Shown here: positions 50,130 through 58,170 of the stretch, one piece after another | How positions within the stretch are numbered: position 1 is the stretch's first letter | Layout of the letters: each line of letters opens with the position of its first letter | NCBI GenBank assembly: GCA_964370005.1 | Contig: CAYJGR010000004.1 | Location: 1-63,233, forward strand | Reading direction: 5' to 3' | Source of the DNA: Heteroruminococcus sp964370005 | GTDB taxonomy: Bacteria > Bacillota > Clostridia > Oscillospirales > Ruminococcaceae | Length of the DNA: 63,233 nucleotides | Program-made: the position numbers and the translations under genes | The notes under the pieces: model-generated | Told to the model about the DNA's origin: nothing | Seen by the model: the letters and a program-made list of their open reading frames with translations, nothing else | The model's database searches: none

Positions 50130-50189
50130 ATCTTCTGGCAATCTGTTTTCTGTCCTCTAATTGTAGTGCTTTGCGTATCATGTCATAGC

Positions 50190-50389
50190 TCAATTCCAAT
50201 TTATGTCTTGGTCGAGGCTATAATCTCCGGACTCCATTCCTATTTGTGCATAGTTTCAATCAAAGTGGCTTTGGTAAAATCAGCATCCCAAGCGAGCATC
50301 AGCTTTTTGACAAATTCATATGCAACAAGCTGTTAGCTCTCGGGTAGCATATCTATCATATTAGCTATCGGTTTGGTAAGTGTTGACAT
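50190..50389 (-). pseudogene. Remnant of an antitoxin-like gene with stop and frameshift
   Basis: On the minus strand an ATG at 50389 follows TAGGAGATGAACAC and reads STLTKPIANMIDMLPES, then a TAA, then QLVAYEFVKKLMLAWDADF in the same frame. A shift then leads into MESGDYSLDQDINWN and a TGA at 50190. The pattern IANMIDMLPE.EQ..AYEFVKKL.LAWD.DFTK, then ESG...D.DINWN, is that of small antitoxin-like proteins common in Clostridia. Nonsense plus frameshift indicate decay. It sits 11 nt after the ComFB gene in the same direction, and no toxin partner remains. Confidence 0.7.
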
Positions 50390-50400
50390 GTGTTCATCTC

Positions 50401-51141
50401 CTACAAACTATGCCGTGGTGAGTTCTTTATAGCTTGGCAAGCAACCATAATTTGGCTTTTTATATCTGTCTCGAACTTCGAGGCGTAAAAACTGAGCACA
50501 GTGGGGCGATTTTCAGGGTCAAGCACCACATACTTTGCAGGCAAACGGCACAGGGTCAGCGCCTTTGTATCGGCCGCACAGCGTGAACAGGGGCAAACCC
50601 CGAGTAGTTTTATATATCGCTCCAAAACATCATCCACCAACACCTCCATGACATTCACAAACTCAATGTCATTGTCGGGGTTTTGGTTGCCTACCCGTGC
50701 CGAGGTGACTCGGGCGGCTTCCTCGATGGCCACAGGGCGGGATGGGGGTGCGGACATAGGTGCGGTTTGTGGCGCTAAGTCCTCACGCCAAGGTGCAGAT
50801 ATACCGCCACTAAAATGAGCAGAATCGGCAGGAGATTTTGTGGGTGGAATAACAGACGGGGTCTGATTTTGACTGATGATATCCTGCTCCAAAGCCTGAC
50901 CTAAGGCGTCCGAAATGCTGTCCGAAAGCGCCTCGTTACTCACCTTGGCTACCTCCAATGCGGGCACGGTGGGTTTGGCGGGTGCAGGTGCGGGCGATGG
51001 TGCGGTCTCGGTGGCAGGTGCGGGAGGATTTTCATCGGTAGCAGTCGATGTAGCCTGTTCCTGCTCGGCCTCGGGTGAACTGGAAATCAAATTGAGCACA
51101 TGGGCGGTCTTACTACTTTTTGCTCCACGTTTTGCAGGCAT
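50401..51141 (-). CDS. ComFB-domain protein with long disordered N-terminus
   Basis: A 246-residue protein. Residues about 1-150 are low-complexity Ala/Pro/Thr/Ser; residues about 155-240 form a ComFB domain: NVMEVLVDDVLERYIKLLGVCPCSRCAADTKALTLCRLPAKYVV, with the typical Cys cluster. ComFB is a late-competence gene of unclear role in B. subtilis; recent reports describe ComFB proteins as cyclic-dinucleotide receptors, which I cite from memory. It follows parA by 25 nt, so the two are co-transcribed. Confidence 0.82.
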   Translation of the reverse strand: MPAKRGAKSSKTAHVLNLISSSPEAEQEQATSTATDENPPAPATETAPSPAPAPAKPTVPALEVAKVSNEALSDSISDALGQALEQDIISQNQTPSVIPPTKSPADSAHFSGGISAPWREDLAPQTAPMSAPPSRPVAIEEAARVTSARVGNQNPDNDIEFVNVMEVLVDDVLERYIKLLGVCPCSRCAADTKALTLCRLPAKYVVLDPENRPTVLSFYASKFETDIKSQIMVACQAIKNSPRHSL

Positions 51142-51166
51142 GGTTGATCCTCCTTATGGGTTATAG

Positions 51167-51940
51167 TTACCGCAGCTTAAAGGCGGGGCCGGCTATTTCA
51201 TCACACAGTCTCAAGAAGTCGGCGGTAGGATTGGAGCGAGGGGCATAATCCACCACGCTCATGCCATGTGCGGGTGCCTCGGCCACGGCCACACCGGTGC
51301 GTATATGACTTTCAAACACCTTACTATCAAGTTGTATAGCAATTTGTTTTGCTAAATCTAAAACTTCTCGGTTGAGGTTAAGCCTTGGGTTAAAGCGGTT
51401 AAGCAGTATACCCAGCACCTTTAGTTGTGAGTTGTAATAATTGCGCACACTCTCTATGGTCTCTTTGATTTGTGATACCCCCAAAAGACTCAGGACCTCG
51501 GGTGCCATGGGAATTATGAGGCTGTCGGTGGCGACATATGCATTTACAGTGAGCACATTTAAGGCGGGAGGGGTGTCTATTATGACAAAATCGTAATCCT
51601 CCTTGACCTTTGACAGCGCATTTTTCAAAAGAAACTCACGCCCGGGCTTTGTGAACTCCTGTTCGGCGGCCGACAGCAGAATATTTGAGGGTAAAATATC
51701 GCAGGTGTCGGTTTTTGAGATGGCATCTTTTGGCTCGACTTTCTCTTGAAACATCTCATATACCGTGGCACAATGTTCGATATCAAGTCCCAAACTAAAA
51801 CCCAAACTGCCTTGTGGGTCAAGATCAACACCCAACACTTTAGCCCCACGTCCCGCAAGACCCGCGAGCAAAGCGGCGGCGGTGGAGGTTTTGCCCACCC
51901 CACCTTTTTGATTTGTCACAGTGATGACGGTTGTAGCCAT
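51167..51940 (-). CDS. ParA/Soj-family ATPase
   Basis: A 257-residue Walker-type ATPase with deviant Walker A (NQKGGVGKTSTAAAL), A' motif (YDFVIIDTPPALN) and the switch-like region EVLSLLGVSQIKETIE. Sequence and length fit ParA/Soj rather than FlhG, but no parB or parS is seen. The ATG at 51940 has AAGGATGAAGGAAGC; the longer frame starts in the promoter. Its company with a ComFB gene and its place between chemotaxis and fliD genes suggest a role in placing a cellular structure, such as flagella or chemoreceptor arrays, rather than plasmid segregation. Confidence 0.9.
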   Translation of the reverse strand: MATTVITVTNQKGGVGKTSTAAALLAGLAGRGAKVLGVDLDPQGSLGFSLGLDIEHCATVYEMFQEKVEPKDAISKTDTCDILPSNILLSAAEQEFTKPGREFLLKNALSKVKEDYDFVIIDTPPALNVLTVNAYVATDSLIIPMAPEVLSLLGVSQIKETIESVRNYYNSQLKVLGILLNRFNPRLNLNREVLDLAKQIAIQLDSKVFESHIRTGVAVAEAPAHGMSVVDYAPRSNPTADFLRLCDEIAGPAFKLR

Positions 51941-52162
51941 GCTTCCTTCATCCTTTCGTATCTCACAACACACGCCCAAAACAAATATTAAATTATAAAA
52001 AAGGGCTTATTTTCCGACGATGTCGGACGATATAAAACTATGAGAGCGTTAGTAGTGTTTTCTATATATCCATTCTACATAAAACGCCTAAGTTTGTCAA
52101 CAAATGACATTATGTATCATAAAAATCCAACATATTAAATATATGACAAGGAGTGTATCGAT

Positions 52163-54463
52163 ATGGCATCAATCACAAGTTTAATGAGCTCGAGTTCTTC
52201 GGGGGGGATATATGGCTCTCGTAGTACTAATATTATCTCGGGTTTGGCAACAGGTATGGACACCGAAAGCATGATAGAAGGTGCAGTGCAAGGTTATCAG
52301 GCCAAAATCACCGAGCTTGAACAAGATCGCACCATGGCACAATGGAAACAGGTGGGGTATCAAGAGATAAGTGATATGCTTGTCGATTTTAGCCGTGAGT
52401 ACACCTCTTATACCTCCTCGACCAATCTTTTGAGTGCGGGGTTCTTTGGCAATTCGTCGGTTACAAATCCTATGGGCGATAATGCCGGCGCTGTCACGGC
52501 ACATGGTGACAGCAGCAGTAACATACTTATAAACAGCATCACAAAATTGGCCACCGCACAGCAATATGCTATTTCTGCCACAAGTCTTATTGGAAGTGAG
52601 AGCTCAAGTTCGGGCGGTAAAACCACCGTTAGCACAGGTGCGGTTGACCTCAGTGGCAATACCACTGTGAGTAGCCTTGAGGGCAGTTTGACCCTAAAAT
52701 ACGGCACACGTGATGTGAAAATCGATTTTGGTGAGTTTGAGTTTTTTGATGCTGCCGGCGATGGCAGTGGCACTGTGGATGCTCAAGCACTGGCCGATGC
52801 TATAAATGAAAAACTTGCCGACGAGAATATTAGCTTTACAAGTGGCGATAGCAAGGCCGCCAATGAAGTTATAAAAGCCACTGTGGATGCCGGTGGAAAC
52901 ATTGTATTTGAGGAACTTGGCACTGCCGGCAACGGTGTGAGCATAGATAAGGCCAGTGGCAAGCTTGCCACCACTCTCGGACTTACCGACATTGCCGAAA
53001 ACCAGAAAACTATATCCACCCTCTCGGGCGACTACAGCGAAGAAGTAAACACCATGGACTACCTAAAGGGTGAGACATTGTCCTTTGAGTTTGACGGCAG
53101 CACCAAGAATATCACCATAGGTGAGGACTGGACGTCTGCCAACTTTGCAGATAAGCTTCAAGCAGAGCTTAATAATGCTTACGGTTCGAACAAGGTGCAG
53201 GTAGGGCGTGACGGTGATAAGTTTACTTTCTCGGTGAATGATGGCTCGACATTGAGTGTAGACAGCTCGGCCGCGAAAGTCTTTGGTATCAGCGAGAACG
53301 GCGGTGCCTCCTCCACCCTTAACATAAACAAAACTCTGGGTGAGCTGGGCTTTACCGGTGAGCAAACCCTTACAATCAACGGTGTGGATATTGGCACATT
53401 TAATGCCGACAGCACTATGGAGGAAGTACTTACCAAGATAAACGGCAATGATGAGAGCGGTTTTAAGGTGTTCTATTCTGAGTTTTCGGGTGAGTTTTTG
53501 TTCACGGCCGAGGAGACCGGCGTGAGTGAGCAAATCACATTCGGTGGCAGTTTGGGAACCGCACTGTTTGGTGACCCCGCCACAGATGGCCGCTACATCG
53601 CAGGTGAGGATGCCCAGCTCAATGTCACGGTAAACGGCCAGACAAAGGACATCACCCGTAGTAGCAATACCGTTGATATAGACGGCATGGAAATAACTCT
53701 CAAGGATACATTTACCGCAGGTGAGGCCATTGAGTTCACCACCGAGGTTGACAGCGATCCCATTGTGGACGCCATAAAGAGCATGATAGACGATTACAAT
53801 GCGATTGTCAGCAAGGTGAAAACCGCCTACACCGAGCAACCCCTTGAAACCAGCAGCGGTGAGGCTTATCGTCCCCTCATAGATGAAGATAAGGCCAGCA
53901 TGAGCGAAAGTGAGATAGAGGCCTATGAGGAAAAGGTAAAGACGGGGCAATTCTTTATGGACAGTGATTTGCGTGGCCTGTCGGATGCACTGCGTGATGC
54001 TATTACATCGCTTGGTGCAACCGAGGAGGATTTGGCCGATATCGGCATAGGCATCTCTTATTCCTCGGGACTTACCACCCTCACATTGGACGAGAGTGCT
54101 CTGCGCAATGCCCTCGAGAGCGAACCCGAAAAGGTGGAGGAAATCTTTACCCGCAGGGAGAGCACAGGCGGTAGTAGCAATGGTTTGATGGCGAGCCTTT
54201 TGGAGGTCACCGAGAAATATGCTAAGGAGACCGGCGAACCCAAGGGTATACTTATAGAGCTTGCGGGATCGCAGCACTCGCCCACCTCGGTGCTACAAAA
54301 TGATATGCTGACACTCACCAATAGTATTGACGATCAAATCGAGATGTGGCAGGATAAGTTGACCGACCGTGTGGACTACTACACCAGACAGTTTACCCAG
54401 CTCGAGGTGCTTATGATGGAGATGAACAACCAAAGTTCTTATTTTTCGGGTATGATGGGATAA
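52163..54463 (+). CDS. fliD: Flagellar cap / hook-associated protein 2 (FliD)
   Basis: A 766-residue protein with FliD N-terminal pattern (SGLATGMDTESMIEGAVQGYQAKITELEQDRTMAQWKQVGYQEISDML) and C-terminal pattern (SYSSGLTTLTLDESALRNALESEPEKVEEIF, then DQIEMWQDKLTDRVDYYTRQFTQLEVLMMEMNNQSSYF). FliD caps the filament and folds incoming flagellin. The middle is extended by several hundred residues, with Thr/Gly-rich Ig-like beta modules, well above the usual 450-500. AAGGAGTGTATCGAT precedes the ATG. Confidence 0.95.
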   Translation: MASITSLMSSSSSGGIYGSRSTNIISGLATGMDTESMIEGAVQGYQAKITELEQDRTMAQWKQVGYQEISDMLVDFSREYTSYTSSTNLLSAGFFGNSSVTNPMGDNAGAVTAHGDSSSNILINSITKLATAQQYAISATSLIGSESSSSGGKTTVSTGAVDLSGNTTVSSLEGSLTLKYGTRDVKIDFGEFEFFDAAGDGSGTVDAQALADAINEKLADENISFTSGDSKAANEVIKATVDAGGNIVFEELGTAGNGVSIDKASGKLATTLGLTDIAENQKTISTLSGDYSEEVNTMDYLKGETLSFEFDGSTKNITIGEDWTSANFADKLQAELNNAYGSNKVQVGRDGDKFTFSVNDGSTLSVDSSAAKVFGISENGGASSTLNINKTLGELGFTGEQTLTINGVDIGTFNADSTMEEVLTKINGNDESGFKVFYSEFSGEFLFTAEETGVSEQITFGGSLGTALFGDPATDGRYIAGEDAQLNVTVNGQTKDITRSSNTVDIDGMEITLKDTFTAGEAIEFTTEVDSDPIVDAIKSMIDDYNAIVSKVKTAYTEQPLETSSGEAYRPLIDEDKASMSESEIEAYEEKVKTGQFFMDSDLRGLSDALRDAITSLGATEEDLADIGIGISYSSGLTTLTLDESALRNALESEPEKVEEIFTRRESTGGSSNGLMASLLEVTEKYAKETGEPKGILIELAGSQHSPTSVLQNDMLTLTNSIDDQIEMWQDKLTDRVDYYTRQFTQLEVLMMEMNNQSSYFSGMMG

Positions 54464-54549
54464 TAAGAAATTGCCTTTGCGTTTGGGCGATTTGGGGAGA
54501 TGTGACGAGCATCTCCCCTATAAGGTGACGGAAGGAGCCGTAAGCAAAT

Positions 54550-54945
54550 ATGGATATGCGTGGTTATCAGCACTATAAGGAGGACTCCCTGAACACAATG
54601 ACCCAGGGGGAACTGCTCATATTGGTGTATGATGAACTGTACAAACGTCTTACCCAAGCCGATATTGCACTCGAACAAAAGCAGTACAAGGCTTGCGAGT
54701 CCATGGTAGAGCGATGTATTATTATTATACGCTACTTGGACAGCGCCCTTGATAGGCGTTATCCTGTGGCGGCCGATCTTGGCAGGATGTATGAGTTTTT
54801 TTGCTATGAACTGCAGCGTGTAAAGATAGGTCGCAATAAAACCGAGCTAAGTAGAGTTAAAACCATGGTGGGAGAGTTAAGAGATACTTTTAAGCAGGCC
54901 GAGAGCAATGTAATTGCCGAGTCAAAAGAGGGAAAGATAGTGTAA
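54550..54945 (+). CDS. fliS: Flagellin export chaperone FliS
   Basis: A 131-residue helical protein with the FliS pattern SLNTMTQGELLILVYDELYKRLTQADIALEQ. It binds the flagellin C-terminus to prevent aggregation before export. It follows fliD, as is usual. Confidence 0.94.
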   Translation: MDMRGYQHYKEDSLNTMTQGELLILVYDELYKRLTQADIALEQKQYKACESMVERCIIIIRYLDSALDRRYPVAADLGRMYEFFCYELQRVKIGRNKTELSRVKTMVGELRDTFKQAESNVIAESKEGKIV

Positions 54946-54955
54946 TAATGGGGGT

Positions 54956-55351
54956 GTGGGTGTGCTTAGTGGACAGGCGATAATGGCCGCTGTGAGTGTA
55001 GAGCGCAAGATATATGTGGCCTTGTGTGAAGTCATGGACTTGACCGAGCAACTTTCCGACGCTATAATGCGCAAAGATCAGGTGTCAATTTCGATGTTTT
55101 TAAGCCTGCGCAGAGAGCAAATCAACCACATGATGGAATATGAACAGACCCTTGAAAAACAATGTGCCGAGTTGCCCCCCACCCAAGGTGTGCGTTTGCG
55201 TACACTTTTGTCGGGCGATGCGGGGGAGAATGAGCAGGAGGAAGTTTTGTGTACACAACTTCAAAAAAACCGCAGTCTTTTGGAGCGTGTGATAGCGGCG
55301 GATAAGAGTGTCAGCAAGCGTTTAGGGGGTAAAAAATCGATTTACAAGTAA
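54956..55351 (+). CDS. FliT-like protein downstream of fliS
   Basis: A 131-residue helical protein (VERKIYVALCEVMDLTEQLSDAIMRKDQVSISMFLSLRREQI and SLLERVIAADKSVSKRLGGK) in the position of fliT, a chaperone for FliD. The helical, charged pattern also recalls FlgN. Sequence similarity is weak, so the identification rests largely on order. GTG starts at 54956 or 54962 are possible. Confidence 0.6.
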   Translation: MGVLSGQAIMAAVSVERKIYVALCEVMDLTEQLSDAIMRKDQVSISMFLSLRREQINHMMEYEQTLEKQCAELPPTQGVRLRTLLSGDAGENEQEEVLCTQLQKNRSLLERVIAADKSVSKRLGGKKSIYK

Positions 55352-55426
55352 TTTTTATAATTTTTTTGCGATTTTTTATACTTTTTCTTTGAAACATATA
55401 GCACTTAATTAAGTTTTTTGATAGAA

Positions 55427-55509
55427 TACAATAAGAAGGGTGTCTAAATTATTGGGCACACCGCAGAACTGGCGACGCCCTCTGATTTACAGGGGGCGCT
55501 TGTCTTTGT
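55427..55509 (+). promoter_or_regulatory. Candidate promoter and structured leader of the FtsE-like operon
   Basis: TACAAT at 55427-55432 may be a -10 box with poor -35. Downstream, GGTGT (55439) pairs with ACACC (55458), and CGCCCTCTG (55476-55484) pairs with CAGGGGGCG (55490-55498), followed by a weak T-rich stretch. The second hairpin could equally be a terminator of fliD-fliS. A third stem, GACACA/TGTGTC near 55540-55566, lies before the gene. No known riboswitch was recognised. Confidence 0.4.
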
Positions 55510-55588
55510 AAAGTTAATATTAGTTGGGGTTATGCCACCGACACATGGGCTATGGATCTGTGTGTCTTGCGATGTGAAGGGAGTATAT

Positions 55589-56290
55589 ATGGTACAACTT
55601 CGTTTGGAAGGGGTTACAAAATCTTATCCGATGGGTAAGGTGATGATGCCGGCAGTGATGGATATAGATTTGACCGTAAATCCCGGTGAGTTTGTGTTTA
55701 TTATTGGCAGTAGCGGTGCGGGGAAAACCACCTTGCTTAAGCTGCTCACAGGGGAGCTCAACCCCAGTGAGGGTACAGTGCATCTAGGGGGTGCCAAAAT
55801 TACACGATTTACCCCTAAGATTTGGCGAAAGAGGCTTCCTATAATTGGGGTGGTGGGGCAGACTCCCGAATTTGTACGCCATAAAACCGTGGGTGAAAAC
55901 CTCGAATTTGCCGCTATGTTTTCGCAAAAGAACAAGGAGGGCACTATAGATGAGCGCATTGCAAAGGCGCTTCGTATGGTAGGGCTTCCTCATATAGCTG
56001 ATAAATATCCGGGGGAACTTTCGCTGGGTGAGAGTCGCCGTGTGGAGCTTGCACGGGCGATTATGGCCAATCCCTCAATACTTATTCTCGATGAGCTAAC
56101 GGCAAATTTGGATGAGGATACCGTATGGGATATGCTATACCTTTTGGGGGAGTTCAACAAAAGGGGCACAACCATAGTGATGGCTACCCATGCAAAGCAG
56201 TTTGTTAATATTATGCGGCAACGTGTGATAACCTTGGTGGATGGCAGGATTTTCAGTGACGTTAAAAACGGAAGATATGGCGACAAATAA
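55589..56290 (+). CDS. FtsE-like ABC-transporter ATPase without FtsX
   Basis: A 233-residue ABC ATPase, in size and Q-loop type close to FtsE: VQLRLEGVTKSYPMG; Walker A GSSGAGKTT; signature LSLGESRRVELARAI in place of LSGGQ; Walker B LILDELTANLD (FtsE: DEPTGNLD); H-loop ATHAK. FtsE with FtsX activates wall hydrolases. No FtsX-like gene follows: the next gene is a chemoreceptor. It may pair with an FtsX elsewhere or act on its own. AAGGGAGTATAT precedes the ATG at 55589. Confidence 0.85.
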   Translation: MVQLRLEGVTKSYPMGKVMMPAVMDIDLTVNPGEFVFIIGSSGAGKTTLLKLLTGELNPSEGTVHLGGAKITRFTPKIWRKRLPIIGVVGQTPEFVRHKTVGENLEFAAMFSQKNKEGTIDERIAKALRMVGLPHIADKYPGELSLGESRRVELARAIMANPSILILDELTANLDEDTVWDMLYLLGEFNKRGTTIVMATHAKQFVNIMRQRVITLVDGRIFSDVKNGRYGDK

Positions 56291-56321
56291 ACAAGGCGAA
56301 ACCTTGGTAGGAGAGTGAAAT

Positions 56322-58127
56322 ATGAGACTAAGCGATTTGCGAATCAAAACAAGTATGATTTTGGTGTTTGCGTTGACTTTGGCGATGGTAGCTATAATTA
56401 TCGGGGTTATGCAGTACGGGATAGTGGAGAGTACGAATGGTTACGGTAAACTTATCGATGACCAGGGGAAAATGGCAGAAGAAATTCATAACAGCCAATC
56501 TCAAATAAATATTATTGCTCAACTCCTACGCCATATGACACTTTTTGGTTATGATGAGGCGGCAACCGCTTATATCGTGCTGTGTAATGAGCAAATCGAT
56601 AATGCCATAGCAGTGATTTCGCGGGTGTATGACCAACCTGATGAGCTTGATGTGCAGTATGCCCAGGGGATAGAGGTTTGGCGGGAGAGTGTGCAGCAGG
56701 TGCAAAAGGCTTTGTCCGAAAATGATTTGGATAGAGCCAAAGATCTTTTAGAAGATGCTGAGTCCCCGACCCTCTCTCCCATAATGATGATAGGCGACGA
56801 ACTTATGAGATTTGCCATCGAGGAGAAGGATACCCAACGTGCAGAGCTTGAAAGTGAATTTGTCCGCAATCGTACGATTATGTGGGGTATTGTTGGGCTT
56901 CTGATTATTGTCATTACAGTCTCGCAGCTAAATTTGATAAAACGCATTGTGAACCCCTTCAAAGAAATTGAAACAGCCGTTGTGGGCTTTAGCAAGGGCG
57001 ATTTGACCTGCAACTTAGAGCACCAATCCAACTCCGAGATAGGAAAGGTTTGCGATGGGGTGCGCAGTTCACAGCACACTGTCAGTGAAATTATGGGTGA
57101 CATCGAAAATGTGACGCATTCGCTGGAAAGCGGAGATTTGACCGTAAAGATTGCGCGCGAGTATCCGGGTCAATTCTCACCCATTAAAAAGAACCTGCAT
57201 AACCTTACAGCTTCTCTTAACCGCACTATGGGTAGCATAATGCTTATGACCGATCAGGTGTCGGGTGGTGCGGATCAAGTGTCTGATGTGTCACAGGAAT
57301 TGGCCAACGGTGCCGCACAGCAGGCCGGAGCTATTCAGGAATTGTCGGCGGCTATAGCGGATATGGATAACGGCGCACAAGATAATGCAAATAATGCCGG
57401 CGCAGCCAAAGAACGTTCGGCACAGGTGGTAAACCAAATTCAGGTAAGCCATGGGCGCATACAAGAGATGTATGAGGCCATGAACGATATAAGCACAGGG
57501 CAACAGGATATAGACAAAATTATTCTAACCATAGAAAATATAGCATTCCAGACCAATATTTTGGCGCTGAACGCCGCCGTAGAGGCCGCGCGTGCAGGTG
57601 CATCGGGCAAGGGATTTGCTGTGGTGGCCGATGAGGTGCGCAATCTTGCCTCACGCGCAGACCAAGCGGCCAAGCATACAAAGAAACTTATCGAAAATTC
57701 ACTGTCCTATGTCAACAGGGGCACACACCTAGTTGAGGATGTGGTGGAGAACATGGAAAAAACCATGCAGTCTATGGATCAGGCAATAGAATCGATAGAC
57801 AAATTGGCCGATACCACCGTGTCGCAGGCCGGAACCATAAGCCAATTGACAAACGGTGTGGAACAAATTGCCTCGGTGGTGCAGATGAACTCGGCCACCA
57901 GTGAGCAGTTGGCCGCCGCCAGCAAGGAGCTTTCTACCCATGCCGATCAGATGCGTAAAATGCTACACGGCATGAAGTTGGAGGACGGTGTGGCAAGCAC
58001 GACGATACATGGCGATGTTGTGTTTGGGCATGAGCCCCCTACCTCATTGCCGGCATTGGAGCAGAGAGGTTACTCGTCACAATATGAGCAGATTGACTAC
58101 GAACAGATGAATGACGATAAATATTGA
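56322..58127 (+). CDS. Methyl-accepting chemotaxis protein
   Basis: A 601-residue chemoreceptor with two membrane helices (about residues 13-33 and 190-208), an extracytoplasmic four-helix-bundle-like sensor, HAMP (IVNPFKEIETAVVGFSKGDLTC) and a signalling domain with hairpin tip IAFQTNILALNAAVEAARAG and GKGFAVVADEVRNLA. After the methylation helices is a 60-residue tail that does not end in a CheR/CheB-tethering pentapeptide. It is the only receptor in the window and lies 31 nt after the FtsE-like gene. Confidence 0.95.
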   Translation: MRLSDLRIKTSMILVFALTLAMVAIIIGVMQYGIVESTNGYGKLIDDQGKMAEEIHNSQSQINIIAQLLRHMTLFGYDEAATAYIVLCNEQIDNAIAVISRVYDQPDELDVQYAQGIEVWRESVQQVQKALSENDLDRAKDLLEDAESPTLSPIMMIGDELMRFAIEEKDTQRAELESEFVRNRTIMWGIVGLLIIVITVSQLNLIKRIVNPFKEIETAVVGFSKGDLTCNLEHQSNSEIGKVCDGVRSSQHTVSEIMGDIENVTHSLESGDLTVKIAREYPGQFSPIKKNLHNLTASLNRTMGSIMLMTDQVSGGADQVSDVSQELANGAAQQAGAIQELSAAIADMDNGAQDNANNAGAAKERSAQVVNQIQVSHGRIQEMYEAMNDISTGQQDIDKIILTIENIAFQTNILALNAAVEAARAGASGKGFAVVADEVRNLASRADQAAKHTKKLIENSLSYVNRGTHLVEDVVENMEKTMQSMDQAIESIDKLADTTVSQAGTISQLTNGVEQIASVVQMNSATSEQLAAASKELSTHADQMRKMLHGMKLEDGVASTTIHGDVVFGHEPPTSLPALEQRGYSSQYEQIDYEQMNDDKY

Positions 58128-58170
58128 TGCAGTGTGTGGCGAAATTTACATGATAGGGGGCTAAGTTATC

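Noticed and set aside
51167..51940. Identification of the ParA-type protein as FlhG
   Set aside because: Sequence fits Soj/ParA better than FlhG: it is co-transcribed with a ComFB gene instead of following flhF, and no FlhG-type N-terminal activation motif was seen.
51996..52020. Sigma-28 promoter for fliD (TAAA ... TCCGACGA)
   Set aside because: Spacing is 13 nt instead of about 15 and the -10 match is poor; not strong enough to annotate.
53063..54277. 404-codon minus-strand frame across fliD
   Set aside because: Complement of a long, biased coding region with no ribosome binding site or family similarity.
55439..55510. c-di-GMP riboswitch in front of the FtsE-like gene
   Set aside because: The conserved GEMM core elements could not be found; only simple hairpins are seen.
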